Shown: in pieces, positions 21,715 through 33,145 of the stretch
How positions within the stretch are numbered: the stretch's first letter is position 1
Layout of the letters: each line of letters starts with the position of its first letter
Origin: Trichosporon coremiiforme
Lineage: Eukaryota; Basidiomycota; Tremellomycetes; Trichosporonales; Trichosporonaceae
Length of the DNA stretch: 64,000 nucleotides
Reading direction: 5' to 3'
NCBI GenBank assembly: GCA_039545355.1
Contig: BCJJ01000042.1
Location: 1 to 64,000 of the forward strand
Made by a program: the position numbers and the translations under genes
Notes under the pieces: generated by a model
Seen by the model: the letters and a program-made list of their open reading frames with translations, nothing else
Told to the model about the DNA's origin: nothing
The model's database searches: none

Positions 21715-23486
21715 TTACAGCTTGGCCATCTTCTCCCCAGGCCGAACAATCTCGACCATCCCCATGAGTTTCGGCCACCGCATGTCCCTCTTCCAGCCCG
21801 CGTTTCCCTCCCGGTCCAGCGTGAGCTGCATCGCGTTCGGGCGTTGCTTGAACTCCCCCGTGACTGCCTTCTTCACGTCCTCGTCGACCGCGTTCCACCA
21901 GTTCCACGCCCATTCCCTCTCCTCTGGCGTCAGGCGGTTGACCTGGAGGTGCTGCAGCACCGTGTCGCCCGAATGCGTCACGAGGCCGCGCTTGCTGACG
22001 CTCTTTGCGACACACTCAATGCTGTACCGCACGACGGGGAAGTTTTGCTTGATCAGGTCTGCGGCGAGGAGGCGCGCGGGAACGTAGACCTGTGCGTTCG
22101 CCATGATGGTCCCGAACCGGCGCTGGGCGAGCTTGCGGTCCGCGTCGGAAGCGAGGGGCGCAAAGGAATCATAGAGGTCCACAAACTCGGAAGAGAGGCG
22201 TGTGGAGAAGTACCGGTGCAGGTTGGGGGCGATATCCGATGGCGTCGGGGTGGCATGAGTCGTGGCGTAGAAGACTTCTTCCTGCAAAACTTCGCCAACG
22301 ATCACGATCTTGACGCCCGCCGCGCGCAGGTCGTGTCCCATCCGTGTCGCTTGGTACACCATCGTGTCGGCTTCGACCCAGCCGGGCTCGACTACGCAGC
22401 GGAAAGTGCCCAGGACGCCGAGCGAGTCGACGGCCCGCATCAAGCGGAGTGTAGGCACGAGCGCCTCGTCCCGGAGCGCATCGAGGATGCCAGGCTGTCG
22501 CGGGTTTAAGCCCAGTTTGCGACAGAGGGAGTCGAAGTTGACCTGTCGCTCGGAGGGCGGCACGGGGTCGCCGAGGATCGCGTTGCTCTGCAGCAAACAC
22601 GAGATGAAGGGAGCCTTTTTGCCCTTGCCCCCCTCCCTCGCCGCATGGTGAAGGAGCTGATGGCAGAGGTGTGCGCCGCCACTCAGTCCACTAAGGTGAA
22701 CCCGGTCTTTATCGCCACCGAAAGTCCCGGCGATGTTCTGAAGCCACTCAAGCGCACACCACACATCCTTGACGCCATAGTTTCCCTCCAGTTTCGGGTA
22801 CGCGCTGGCCAGGAAGCCGAGCACGCTGAGACGGTGTCCGACGAGCACGCGGATCTCGCCGCGCTCCTCGGCGGCCCAGAACTGCTGGTTGTACATTGTC
22901 CCGCTCGTCGATCCCCACTGCATGAAGCCGCCGTGCACGAAGACGCGCACTGGGACCTTCTCCTCGCCCAGGTTGGATAAGTCGATCGAGGAGGGCACGT
23001 AGATGTCCGCGAAGAAGGGGCACTCGGAGGGCTCGCCGAGTCCGAGTCGCAGCTTATTCGATTCTGCACGTCAGCCCAAGCTCGCCAACACGGTAGCTGG
23101 AAAGCTGTGGCAAGTATGGTTCGCGAGACTCACGCTTGGACGGGTACACGCGAGATGGCTGCGCGCAGTAAATGCCATCGGAGATGTACTCCTTGTCCTC
23201 GTACTGATGATCGCTGGGGAGGGGTTGCGGGTCCGTCCATCGGCGGACAGGGAGCGCGTAAGGAACGTCTGTCGTCAGCTCTTTGAACGCTCTTGGGCCT
23301 TGTTTTGCTCTCTCCTCTCGCAATGTACTCACTGAGGAACACCTGCGTGCCGTTGGGCGCCCGCCTTCCCCGGATCGCACCCCATGGCGTCTCGGCAACG
23401 ACCGCCTCGGACGACTTGGCGATGAGGTCCGCCGTCCATTCCGTGCTCGGGACGGAGTTCGGGTCGAACGGAAGTTTCTTCGTCAT
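21715..23486 (-). CDS. Type-B carboxylesterase/lipase
   Basis: Three exons (23486-23333, 23268-23134, 23063-21715) give 545 aa, normal for the family. Typical elements follow in order: TPWGAIRGRR at the start, IPYALP-like NVPYALPVRRW, ECPFFADIYVP, the oxyanion segment VFVHGGF, and the nucleophile elbow GLSGGAH with Ser at about 224. A candidate catalytic His lies in VTHSGD near the end. It is an alpha/beta hydrolase acting on esters; substrate unknown. No clear secretion signal is seen, so it may be intracellular. An in-frame ATG 10 codons upstream (23516) is an alternative start. It converges on UPF3 with about 75 bp between stops and lies head-to-tail downstream of the oxidase gene. Confidence 0.87.
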
Positions 23487-23812
23487 GTCGGTCCTTCGTC
23501 TCCGTAGGAGTCTCATGTAGCTTGAAAAGAAGACGGAGAAGACGGAGATGTCAACTGGTGGGCCTGAGGGCCTGAACCCCGACGCGCTACTCTGGCTCGG
23601 CTACATCCCGCGCATGGGCCGGTGGGACGGCCGTGGGAAACTAGCTGTCTTTGGTGGTGAATGCCGATCTTGTTGTGATGCCCACTGAGGGAAGACACCG
23701 ACTGCGCTGACAGCCTGTGCGTACGAAGCATGGCAGTCACCTTGCATTTACCAATGTACCTAGATAAAAACATATATACAATTTGCGCAGATTGCATTAG
23801 AGCGAGCGTCGC

Positions 23813-25580
23813 TTAGAGTTTAGCCCTGGCGCCGACGTTCTGCATGACGAGGTCGGCCGCCTTTTCGGCCAGTCCCTTCGATGACTGATATCCGGCGCCG
23901 CCAGGACCGTAGGCGTGGACGACAGTGACGTCGCGCCTCCTCTGTCCGGCCATCTTCGGCACAAGGAGCTTGTTCTCGCCCAGACTGCGCTTCTCAACCT
24001 CGAGACGGACGCCGCCGTCGCGGCTCGGTCGGAGACCGACGTTGTGCGCAACGATCTCGATGTCCCTCCAGCTCTTTCCGTTAGGACCGGCGAGCAGCGG
24101 GTCGAGGGCATAGCACGCCTTCAGGATACGCTCCGCCTCGCGGGCGTCCGGGACGGTGCTCCAGTTGTTGCGGTTGTAGGTTCCGCCGCAGATAACGTGT
24201 CCCTCGGAGCCGGGTCGCGGAATGATGTACGCAATCTCCTCACCGGGCGTGCTCTTCGAGAGGACGGTGCCGGTGCTCATCGTGCAACGGTTCACGAGAG
24301 GAGCCTTGACCAGCACAGTCTGGCCCTGAGCGGGGTACATCGCCTCGTCCTCGACACCGATGAGGGAGCGGTTGCCAAGGGCGAGGGAGTTCACGACTAG
24401 GTCGACGGGACCGACCTCGGGCAGGTCGTACGCCTCGTCAAGGGCGGAGAGACGCCGGCGGATGATTGGAACACCACGCTCGCGGAGCTTCTTCGCCAGG
24501 TGCTGCAGGTAGTTGGGGGCGTGCAGGATGTACGACTCGAACTTGGCACCGAATGGGAAGCCACCAGGGAGGGGCGAGTCGGGAGAGCCCTTCTCGACGG
24601 AGCACTACGGTCAGCTCACTGTATGAACACGTCGTTGGGGCCGAGCGATAAGCCTCGCCCCCGCACCTATCGCCCACGAGACGATAAGATCAGCGTATTA
24701 GAGACTCACGTTGAAGACAAGGTCAGAGTACCACGGCTTGCCACGGTTCTCGTCCCAGACATCGTAGAAGGTGATACGCTTGCAAAGGTCGGGGTGCTCC
24801 TTGCTCAGCTTGCCGAGATACTTGTAGGTGATGGCGTCCCACTCGGCAGCGGGCGTGCTGCCGTCGGTCTCGAACGAGCACCAGTTGCAGCCCTTATCGT
24901 CAGCATCGGAGCGGTCAATCTATTTCGGTCCCGCAGGTCCCGAAGGCAGGAGCGCGGCGGGGGTGCGTGCAGTGGCGTGTGTGCCGCGGCGCCGAAGCGT
25001 CCTGGGTTGTGCGCGTGCACGGCGTTGTCTGATGCCAGCCATTGGCTGAATCTCGGGACAAGCAGGACTGGCCAGGCCGACACACAGACTCAGCGCGCAG
25101 TACACGGGCTGCGAGGCAATATACACGCATTGTCTGGATCAGACATTGGAACAGAGCCACTCCGGCCGGGTCTCCCGCTCCAGAGCTCGTCCCAGATCCA
25201 AGGAAGGCCTCCAGGCACGCAGCAAAACGCCCCGAGCTACAGCCCAGTGGCCAGTGAGCGCTAAGCCCAGACCTGCAGGTCCGAGTGTCACACCCAATCA
25301 CGGCGGTAAGGCACCGCCGGCACACACTCTGCTTGGCTTACGACACTTACAGCCCAAGGCGACGCGAAACCGACGCTGGTGAGATCCTCGGGGAGGTCGC
25401 GAGCGACGACGGCGACCTTGACTCCGCGGTCTGCCAGCTCAGTGGCGATGGTGAGACCGTACACTGATGTCAGCGGGGTCCGAAGTCGGGGAATATGCCG
25501 AGGGCGAGAGTGCGAGCAAGGTGTCCGCGGTGTCGGAATTACTCACCACCGGCTCCAAGGACGAGGGCGTCGTAGGGCAT
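23813..25580 (-). CDS. DAO1: D-amino acid oxidase, peroxisomal
   Basis: Four exons (25580-25547, 25463-25351, 24892-24710, 24604-23813) give 373 aa, close to known yeast DAOs. The FAD-binding start is ALVLGAGVYGLT, followed by GFASPWAG-CNW. The middle has [14 protein letters not shown], and the substrate region has [16 protein letters not shown] and [13 protein letters not shown], whose Arg matches the carboxylate-binding Arg of the family. [15 protein letters not shown] closes the FAD site. The last three residues, AKL, are a type 1 peroxisomal targeting signal. It oxidises D-amino acids to imino acids with release of H2O2. Intron 2 (25350-24893) is 458 nt and ends with an AAG acceptor. D-amino acid induction is common in such yeasts but not shown here. 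Confidence 0.93.
24893..25350 (-). other. Long intron in D-amino acid oxidase gene
   Basis: 458 nt between GCT|GTAAGT and CTGACGATAAG|GGC. It is GC-rich and does not translate into DAO-like sequence. No tRNA or box C/D pattern was recognised. A hosted small RNA is possible but not shown. Confidence 0.6.
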
Positions 25581-27206
25581 GCTTGTTCCGTGCGCGTGTG
25601 GGGAAGGGTGCAAGAAGCACTTAAGCAGTGAGTAGAAAGGATTTGGGAAGAGAGAGAAGAGGAAGAGGGAAGACTCGGTGATATGAAGGCGGGGTGGGGA
25701 AGGCTGGAATCTCGGATCATAGACGACATGGGAGGGTATGATAAACGCCCGGCGTTTACTTGGTCGCTGGCCATAGCCCCACGTTCACAATCCGAGTCGG
25801 ATCACCACAGTCACGCGTTGGCGCTGGCTGGCGATACGGCACCTGAAGCGCTGTTTCTGGGTCAGGATCGCTATCGCGGCCCCTTGCCCACCTGCCTTGT
25901 CTGGCTGCCTTGAGCCCGTATCGTCCCGGGAGCAGGCAGGGAGCGTCGACATCTCGTTCGTCCTCAGCGGGTGGCTCGCTTGCCGCAGCCAAAAGAAGCA
26001 CGCTAGCAAATGCTCGGCAGAGATCACGGCAAACCCCACACGCTCACATGGCTCTCACGCTTTTCTCCACAGCCGTCGATCTTTCTCGGACCAGAATGAC
26101 TCTGACCTACGTCACGGGATCTCGGAGAGAACACTGTCACGGATGACGGGAGGATCTCGGTGAGACGGAATAGTGGTCCACGGATGAAGCGGCCGGCGCG
26201 GCCGGGAGAAGACTCAGACCTGGGGTGAAGGTTTGGACCGGCGTTATTCAAATGACCGGCCCAGGATGCCCAGCGAGCCCAGCGAAAACAACCCCGGCGA
26301 ACTATGGCAGGACGCAAGATGCCGATCATTGGCTGGCCGGTATGGCTGGGAGGGTGAGAATATCTGGAGGGTGTTAATGTGGATTAATCCGAGGGATAGC
26401 GTGCTTCGGTCCAAGGCGCACCCAGACGCACCCCATGGCATGGACGGACTGGGTGAGCCAAGCGTTATATGCCGATGCGCGACCAATCACAGCCGGTTTG
26501 CTTCCGCGCGGGGTCGACAAGTCCCCGGTCCATCACGGCCTCCATCCGCGTCCACGGCCAAACCGGCCGCAACGGGAGAGGGACAGATTCACAAGATCGC
26601 ACCCAGTGCTCTCTGATGACCGAAAAAATTACAAACCCGCCCTCCCCCGGCCACTAGCCCTCATCCCACCACCCCGACCCCTCTTGATCCCCATGCGAAA
26701 ATCGCCTTCGCATCCACCCGTACCGGACATGCATGCATCCTTCGCACCGAGAGCCGAGTCTGCTCGGCGTGCATCGTACACACGTTGCTAACGCCCGATC
26801 GAGTCGCTGGACCAGCCCAGTCAGCACAGAGCAGATCGAGGACACGGCCGGCGAGACCTATGTGTCCCTGGGCAACCTCGGCTTTGGGCTTTGGCGTCCC
26901 ACCCAGGCAAAGTGGGGGTACCACATAGGGGGCAGGTTTGATTGACCGACACCCGAACAGGAAGGGAAGGCAATTAGGCAACTAGGCAAAGATACGTCGG
27001 TGTCTCTCTCTCCTCTCTGTTTCTTGCTTTCCTCTCGAAGCAATCACAAAGCTGTCCACATCGGTCCGAGCCTCTGCGCCGACTCCGACCACACTCATCA
27101 ACTACACAACAACATCCCCCTTATCTCTGCACCATAGCATACACCTCGTCACTGCGCCCCGGCCCCTGTCAGGCATCAGCCATCTAACCCTCCACGGCAA
27201 CCCAAC
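25581..27206. other. Divergent intergenic region, oxidase and zinc-cluster gene
   Basis: 1.6 kb between divergent start codons; must hold both promoters. The stretch just before 27207 is pyrimidine-rich (tctctctcctctctgtttct at about 27003-27022), as in many leaders here. No gene or RNA seen. Confidence 0.5.
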
Positions 27207-29612
27207 ATGGACGCCCTCATAGTCGCGGCTACCGGCTCACCAGCCGTCTCCTCCAAACACGGGTCTCCCACACCCGAGAAGCCTCGTCTCCGTGTCGTCG
27301 AACGTGGCTCACAAGCATGCAACGAGTGCCGTAGGCACAAGGTAAGCTATCGAAGCATGCACTGAAGGGCTAACCGGCCTCTAGATCCGTTGCCACCCTG
27401 CTCCTGATGACCCCGAACATATCAAGCCGTGCGCCCGTTGCGTGCGCATGTCTCTCGAATGTGTTTTCAAAAAACACAACCGCGGCAGGAAGAGGAAGAA
27501 CCCGTGAGTACGACACGCTTCATGGTAGCCGCTTCCCGATTCTAACTCCCATCAGCCCTCCCGATGACGGTGGTGTCGCCACGCCGATCGCCCAGAAGCA
27601 ACCCCACCTCGACGGCCCCCGCTCCGGCGCTACTCCTTCGTCCCAGTCCTACTGGGGCCGTGGCAGCCCCGACCGCTCCCTCTTCCCGGGTGTTTCCAAG
27701 TACCCGTTCGTCGCCGGCGATTCCGCTCAGGATGCCGACGGACCTCGGGGACCTCCCCCCATGGCGCAGATCTCTCTGCAGAACATGGTTCGTGGCCGCC
27801 CTTGGGATGAGGAGCACGATGGCGACTACTACTCTGGCACCGATGAGGAGTACGTCCGTGAACGCGTCACCGAGCGTCCACTGCACTCGGTCACCAGCGG
27901 TGCCGCTGGTGGCGACGCCATCACTCTCGGTTATGTGGCTCTGGAGGAGGCACGCGAACTGTTCCAGCTGTGAGTTTTCGAAACTCGGTCGGACCTTTTT
28001 TACCTTGCAACTAACCGAGCCTCGCAGCTTCCTCAAGCACTTCAACCCTGCCATGGCCATCATCGACCCGGTTCAGTGCAACCACGACTTCGTCAGGCAG
28101 AACTGTCCGTTCACCTACCATGTGATCTGTGCGTAAGAAAAGAGCTCGGTGTCTCGGCGATCAAGGCAACTAATGACCTCGCAGTGACTATTGCATCCAG
28201 GTACATGAACCTCCTCCCGGGATCAACTGCGGCGGCTGTCCCCCCATCGGCCAATTCTGTCCACCAGCAGATTCTTGTCCTCGCCCGCGACCAGCTCATG
28301 TGGGCATTCGCCGAGGCCATCAGCAACGTTGATGTCGTGCAGGCCGTCATGGCGCTGTGCCTCTGGAAGGAGCCTGACGACGACAAGGCTGCGTTCTACT
28401 TCAGCCGCGTCGTTGTGCTTGCCAAGGAGCTCGACCTCGGCAGCGAGCCTCCCATGCATCAGGTCGCTCGTATGACTGATTCGGAGCGGAGGGAGCTGCG
28501 TCACAGGCAGCGGCTATGGTAAGCTGAGTCTCGCCTTTCGCTAAGCTGACATCAGGCTTTCGCTGTTCTCAACCAGCTCCATTTTCCACATGCAGTTCCG
28601 CCAGCCGATGCTCATTACTCAGCTGGACCCGCTGGTGTCGACGTGCCAGTTCTGGCTCAAGCACACGGCACCCGAGTACGCTCTCATGGATACCTTCAGC
28701 GCGTTCAGCGCGGATCTGCGCCGCCGCTACCTCTCGTACAAGGAGCTTCTGAACGACCCGTACCCCAGCCCGCTCACGCTCTCCGTGCTCACCAAGACAA
28801 TTAACACGGAGTGGGAGCACACGAGCGAGGCCTGGATCCGCGAGATCATCGACGCCGGCGGCTCGCCGTCGTACGTGCACAAGCCCCGCGTCTGGTACGC
28901 TGCGCTCGCGCTGAATTTGAACCTTCAAATCTTGAACAAGACGCTGCGCATTCCGCCCCACGAGCGTATCGCGCCTCCGCCGCCGACGGCTGCTGGTGCG
29001 CCGACCAGCATCTCGCAGTTGCGGTGCATCCCCGCTTTCCACGCCAGTCTGAATAACGCCTCGACTGTGCTCATGCGTGTGCACGACCTGGACAAGTCGC
29101 AGATCACGTTTGCGTCTGACACCTTCCTCCACTTCTCGCTGTACGCCGCTACGTTCCTGTGGTCTCTCTGCCGCCGCCCACAGCTGTACGACTTTGAGGA
29201 CGTCGAGGTCGAGTACATCCGCGACCTGATCTTGAAGGTGGCAACTGCCTTCGAGGCAGCTTCTCCCTACCCTGGCTCCTCACCAGCCCTGCACGCCAAG
29301 TACCTGCGCCGGCTCTGCCGCCCGCGACGCCAGTACGAGTCGAGCGAGGGCACGAGCGACGACCTCCCGCCCCCGGTGAACAGGGAGGAGCTCGAATTCG
29401 TCGGCGACTTTGGCTGGGTCGGCGTCGACCTGCCGTGGTCCTCGATCGACCCTGCTTTACAGGGCGTGACGGCCGAGCAGCCTCACCAGCCGCACCAGCC
29501 GCATCCCGAGGATCTGACCGAGCGCGACCGGGAACGCGCAGAGCGCGAACTCCGCGAACGCGAGCGCGCCATCCTCGAGGAAGAGCCGTACGTCAACGGG
29601 CGCGGGGCTTAG
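27207..29612 (+). CDS. Zn2Cys6 fungal transcription factor
   Basis: Six exons (27207-27341, 27385-27503, 27556-27969, 28028-28128, 28185-28518, 28556-29612) give 719 aa. The binuclear zinc cluster is C38-X2-C41-X6-C48-X12-C61-X2-C64-X6-C71, followed by a basic linker (KKHNRGRKRKNP). From about residue 220 the fungal transcription factor middle-homology region starts (FFLKHFNPAMAIIDP, VILTIASRYMN, a region rich in LWKEPDDDKAAFYFSR). The C-terminus is charged and ends with an Arg/Glu-rich helix. It is a nuclear DNA-binding regulator; targets are unknown. The donor after ATCT (GTGCGT at 28129) was chosen because it restores VILTIASRY. Confidence 0.9.
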
Positions 29613-30478
29613 CACGCCCTGCTACCCGGGAGCGGCGTGAGCGGTGCGAGCGGGCGCTACTGGAACGCATACGTGTAGCCTAGAATCTTGTTGTAGTGAT
29701 ATGAGATACCCTGATAGATTGGCGAAGCGCGAGCCTGCGAGCCGCAGGCGAGCAGGAGCGTGAGCGATCGAGTGACACGAGCACCAGTGATCCTGAGCGA
29801 ATTGGCCCAGTCTGAGCTTACGCCGAAGCGAGGCGGAGCAAGTACCCCAAACGCCGACCACCGCCTGGCCGAGCGCGGTCCCCAGCGGCCGCTTTCTCAG
29901 CGATGCGCGGAGCACAATGTCGGAGAACTCTGGCATGAAGGGGAATGCAGGTGGCTGCCATGCGGTGGCTCTTGGCGAGGTTGCCGCAGGATCTGCAGGA
30001 TCTCTGCAGGATGGTAGAATCAAGAGGCCGAGTTGTCTGGATGCCGCGTTGCCGGTCCAGAGCTGGATGGATGCCGCAATGCCGAGTGCCCGATTGATGC
30101 TGGTGGCCGAGAATTGTTGAACCGAGTTGCCACCGGCGGGAGTGCGGGGGTGGAGGCCATCTCGGCCGCAGCCGGGCGGGTCAGTTTCCATTTTGCGTCG
30201 GAGATGGCCATGCATGTGTCCTATTGAGCTCATTCGGGATAGGCTGCGAGTGTGCAAGTGTGGAGTGCATGGCGCACTAATCTCGGTATATGCTGGGGGG
30301 GCTGTGCATGGTGGACACCTGAGCGAGGACGGGTGGCGAAGTACCACCTCCGAGGGAGACGATTGCCCAGATTTAACTCGATCGACTTGCGATTTGAACA
30401 GCTTTCAATTTGATACATACACAAACGATCGAGACGAGATACAACCGGAGCATGGAGCAAACCTAAAGAAAGGGGAGG
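29613..30478. other. Intergenic region with short tandem repeat
   Basis: No gene supported. A small tandem gcaggatct run lies at about 29986-30013. The rest is unremarkable. Confidence 0.4.
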
Positions 30479-30770
30479 TTACTGGATAGAGCAGTAGTTC
30501 CAGTCCTCGGCGTCTGCTTCGGGAGAACCTGGGTCGTGACGCATCGGCAGCGCATCCCAGTGTCCTGGCGGGGCGTGCGGCGAGGTAGCGATGAGTTCAA
30601 TAATGTGCGGCATAGCTGGGATCAGCTATCACCTTCTATGAGGCGGGGCACTCACCGTGGAATCCACTGGTGTGGGGCTGTGAGGTAAGGCGATGATCAG
30701 ACTGAGCGATGGAGACGGAGGTGATGATCAGAACGAATAGCAGAGCGACAATACCTCCAGCGACGTTATA
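30479..30770 (-). CDS. Possible small single-span membrane protein, 5' end unresolved
   Basis: Two exons are suggested on the minus strand: from about 30770 to 30656, and 30615 to 30479 with TAA. The donor CACG|GTGAGT and acceptor CTGATCCCAG|CT keep frame. The upstream part encodes a hydrophobic run (GGIVALLFVLIITSVSIA). After the splice come MPHIIELIATSPHAPPG and a C-terminus ending DWNYCSIQ. An in-frame TGA at about 30792 and the lack of an in-frame ATG mean another exon must lie upstream; an acceptor GGAG|GTATTG at about 30750 is possible. Family unknown. Splicing and the membrane span argue for reality, but the start is not found. Confidence 0.35.
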
Positions 30771-31244
30771 TGCATAGATTCGGTTATGGTGGCATCAAGA
30801 GTGGTGAAGAAGGGGTGCGCAAGAGACATAGAACAATGATGAAAGTCTGATGGAAGGTGATTGTTCGAATGGAGGTGTTTCAGCCCGTCTCTGAGCTTGG
30901 ACTTCTCTTCGAGCAGACGGGTTTGTGTTTCGGCGTACGATGACTGGTGGCGGGGAATGACGAGGTGTGAGGTGACGCGGTGGCTTGCCCGAGAACCAAC
31001 CTCGGTGGACAATGCACTCCGCCATCGCACTTGCACTAAGCCTACTGTCATCCACTCCATTCTACCCATCATCGCTTGGACGTACAAAGACAGCATGCTC
31101 AGATGACCTCGCCGTTGTCCTCCTCATCGGAGGATACAGCGATGAGTGGAAGTGTTGAGGTCTTGCAAGTGTCGTGCAGATCAAAAGGCACCCACGCCGG
31201 TGGTCATGCCCTTCCTTCCCACTGACACCCTCTGACTACCCAAC
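30771..31244. other. Intergenic, mixed strand signals
   Basis: May include the missing 5' exon of the minus-strand small gene; a charged helix-like peptide (ETQTRLLEEKSKLRDGLKH) is open at about 30860-30940 on the minus strand. It also holds the promoter of the downstream plus-strand gene. Confidence 0.35.
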
Positions 31245-32096
31245 ATGAGCTCTCCACCTGACCTCTTCGTGTCGCCGCCGAAGGACGAGTCCTCACAGGT
31301 GGCGCCAGCTACACCGACGCCAGCCGCTCGTGCGCCGTCACCTGTGCCCCGGGCTCCGTCTCCCGCCGCCCCGTCTCCTGTAATCCCGGCCACTTCGCAG
31401 GTTTACGTCCCGCGGGCTCCATCCCCTGCCCTACGTGCTCGTTCTCCCTCCCCCGCGCCCAGCACATCTTCCTCCTCAGGCGTACTGGCCACACCGGGCC
31501 CTTCACAGCTGACCCCCGACTACGACTCCGACACCGAAGTCATAGTGACCGAGGAGCCGACGTCCACTCCAGATTCCTCCTGGGGTTTGGCACGGAACCA
31601 CTCAAGTTTACGTCTCTACCTGGCCTCGCGGCACAATCCCTTCCTCTCCTCCTTGTCCTCACCGGGATCCCCCAGTCCCTCCAGGACACCATCGCAGCCT
31701 CCGTCCCCGATCACGCCGAGACCTCCTGAGACGACAAGGCCCACCAAAATGGCCAAAGATGGCGAAACGCTCCTCCGCCGAATGCGCGGCCATCAGGCCA
31801 TGATCGTCCAGCTCCGCGCTGAGAAGGCGGAACTCCTCGCAGCCTATGCGGTCTGGATGCGTATCTACGAGGCAAGTCCGAGCAAAGACCCGAAGCTGTG
31901 GAAGGCGCTGTGGGACGCTTTCAACGCGCTCGATAGCCCCCCTCCGACGAGGGCTCAGAGACGTAAGGAGAAGGCCGATAAGTTGAAGGAGAAGCGGCCG
32001 TGGGCCAAGATCCTGGCCGGGGATGAGGTCTTCCGCACGCTGATCTGCTTCGTGCTCGTATGGCTTGTCTGGCGGATCGGGGTTGAGTCGCGATAG
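31245..32096 (+). CDS. Predicted tail-anchored membrane protein, Ser/Pro-rich
   Basis: Single exon of 283 aa. Residues 1-170 are low complexity, dominated by repeats of the type RAPSP and PSPAP with an acidic patch near residue 95. A basic, likely helical part follows (LLRRMRGHQAMIVQLRAEKAELLAAY), then a Lys-rich segment. One hydrophobic segment close to the C-terminus (TLICFVLVWLVWRIG) is followed by only four residues, ESR included. That arrangement predicts a tail anchor with the bulk facing the cytosol. No family recognised. The ATG is the first of the frame and is preceded by pyrimidine-rich sequence. Confidence 0.65.
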   Translation: MSSPPDLFVSPPKDESSQVAPATPTPAARAPSPVPRAPSPAAPSPVIPATSQVYVPRAPSPALRARSPSPAPSTSSSSGVLATPGPSQLTPDYDSDTEVIVTEEPTSTPDSSWGLARNHSSLRLYLASRHNPFLSSLSSPGSPSPSRTPSQPPSPITPRPPETTRPTKMAKDGETLLRRMRGHQAMIVQLRAEKAELLAAYAVWMRIYEASPSKDPKLWKALWDAFNALDSPPPTRAQRRKEKADKLKEKRPWAKILAGDEVFRTLICFVLVWLVWRIGVESR

Positions 32097-32312
32097 CTCT
32101 GGATCCGAGATTCATCCATGGCCCGTGAGCGCGAAAAGATAGCGCGCCTTGCATTCGACTAGCGCGCGGATTAAGATTTCGGCAACCTCGGCTGCTACCC
32201 TTCTCCGCATCCACTGTCACAGACTTCTTCACCTGTCATTTCGATACAACCATCCATCCCCCCGTCTGATGGAAACATGCAAAAGCAATGCACAGAGGCC
32301 AAAAGAGAAGAG

Positions 32313-32384
32313 CTTCCTGTCGGAGAATCGAACTCCGATCTCCCGCGTGACAAGCGAGCATACTAGCCGTTATACGAACAGGAA
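32313..32384 (-). tRNA. tRNA-Asp(GTC), intronless
   Basis: 72 nt. Acceptor TTCCTGT (32384-32378) pairs with ACAGGAA (32320-32314), and discriminator is G. Loop CTTGTCA gives anticodon GTC at 32351-32349. T arm CGGAG-TTCGATT-CTCCG is perfect. It is the only one of the five tRNA genes here without an intron. Confidence 0.93.
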
Positions 32385-33145
32385 CTGGATGTTTGTGTTT
32401 TTTGCGATGGCTCTTGTCCGTCGCGCTCCTTGCAGCGTCGCGAGTGATTTCTTTCCTGCCCTGCCGTGGCGCACGCCTTCCCACTTTTCCATTGCTTCTC
32501 CATAGTGCCGCGGCTGCTCAATGCGCGATCGCGCGATTGAGATCGGCACGCGACGCGTGGAAGCTCTCACCTGGTTCGAATGGGTCCTGCGGACCAACGC
32601 TACGCCGCTGCACCGCAGCACCGCTACCCCCTGTTTCGTACTGCATGGCCAGTGCAGGGCCAGTGCAGCACCGCCAAATTGCGCCGCCGCAGCACCGACG
32701 CAGCACCGGCGACGGAGCATGACTGGGTGGAGCACACTTCGCCGCAAGGATCCCACATGGCCAAGACGCGCCTTCATCGGCGATCGACCACGGGCTGTGC
32801 TTGAGCCCTGCTGACCAGCTGCTGGAAGGCTCGGCGCAGGGCGCTACGGGGGCACTATGAGGATCTAGTAACGCCGCATGACGCTGTGCGCTGCGCACGC
32901 CGCGTGCCCCGATTCGGTCTGTCTGCTAGCGGTGTGCCGATCTCGACTTGGCCTTCCTCCGCAGCACGGCGTGCATGTGGTGCATGCGCTATCGGCAGGC
33001 ATGATCTCGCTATCTCTGCATCGTTTTTTCGCTACCCATCTCGTCGTCACAACACACTCGTTTCCACTGCACTCTCTCTCTCTCCTCAAGTAAACGAACG
33101 ATATCAACGACCTCCAGACACCTCCACCTGCAACTTAACGAATCC
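32385..33145. other. Intergenic, GC-rich with CAGCA-type short repeats
   Basis: About 760 bp without a supported gene. Several clustered gcagcacc/ccagtgcag motifs lie between 32600 and 32710. The end is the presumed promoter and leader (ctctctctctcc) of the next gene. Confidence 0.4.

Noticed and set aside
32521..32600. B-box-like ggttcgaatgg suggesting a further tRNA
   Set aside because: No acceptor or anticodon stem could be folded around it.
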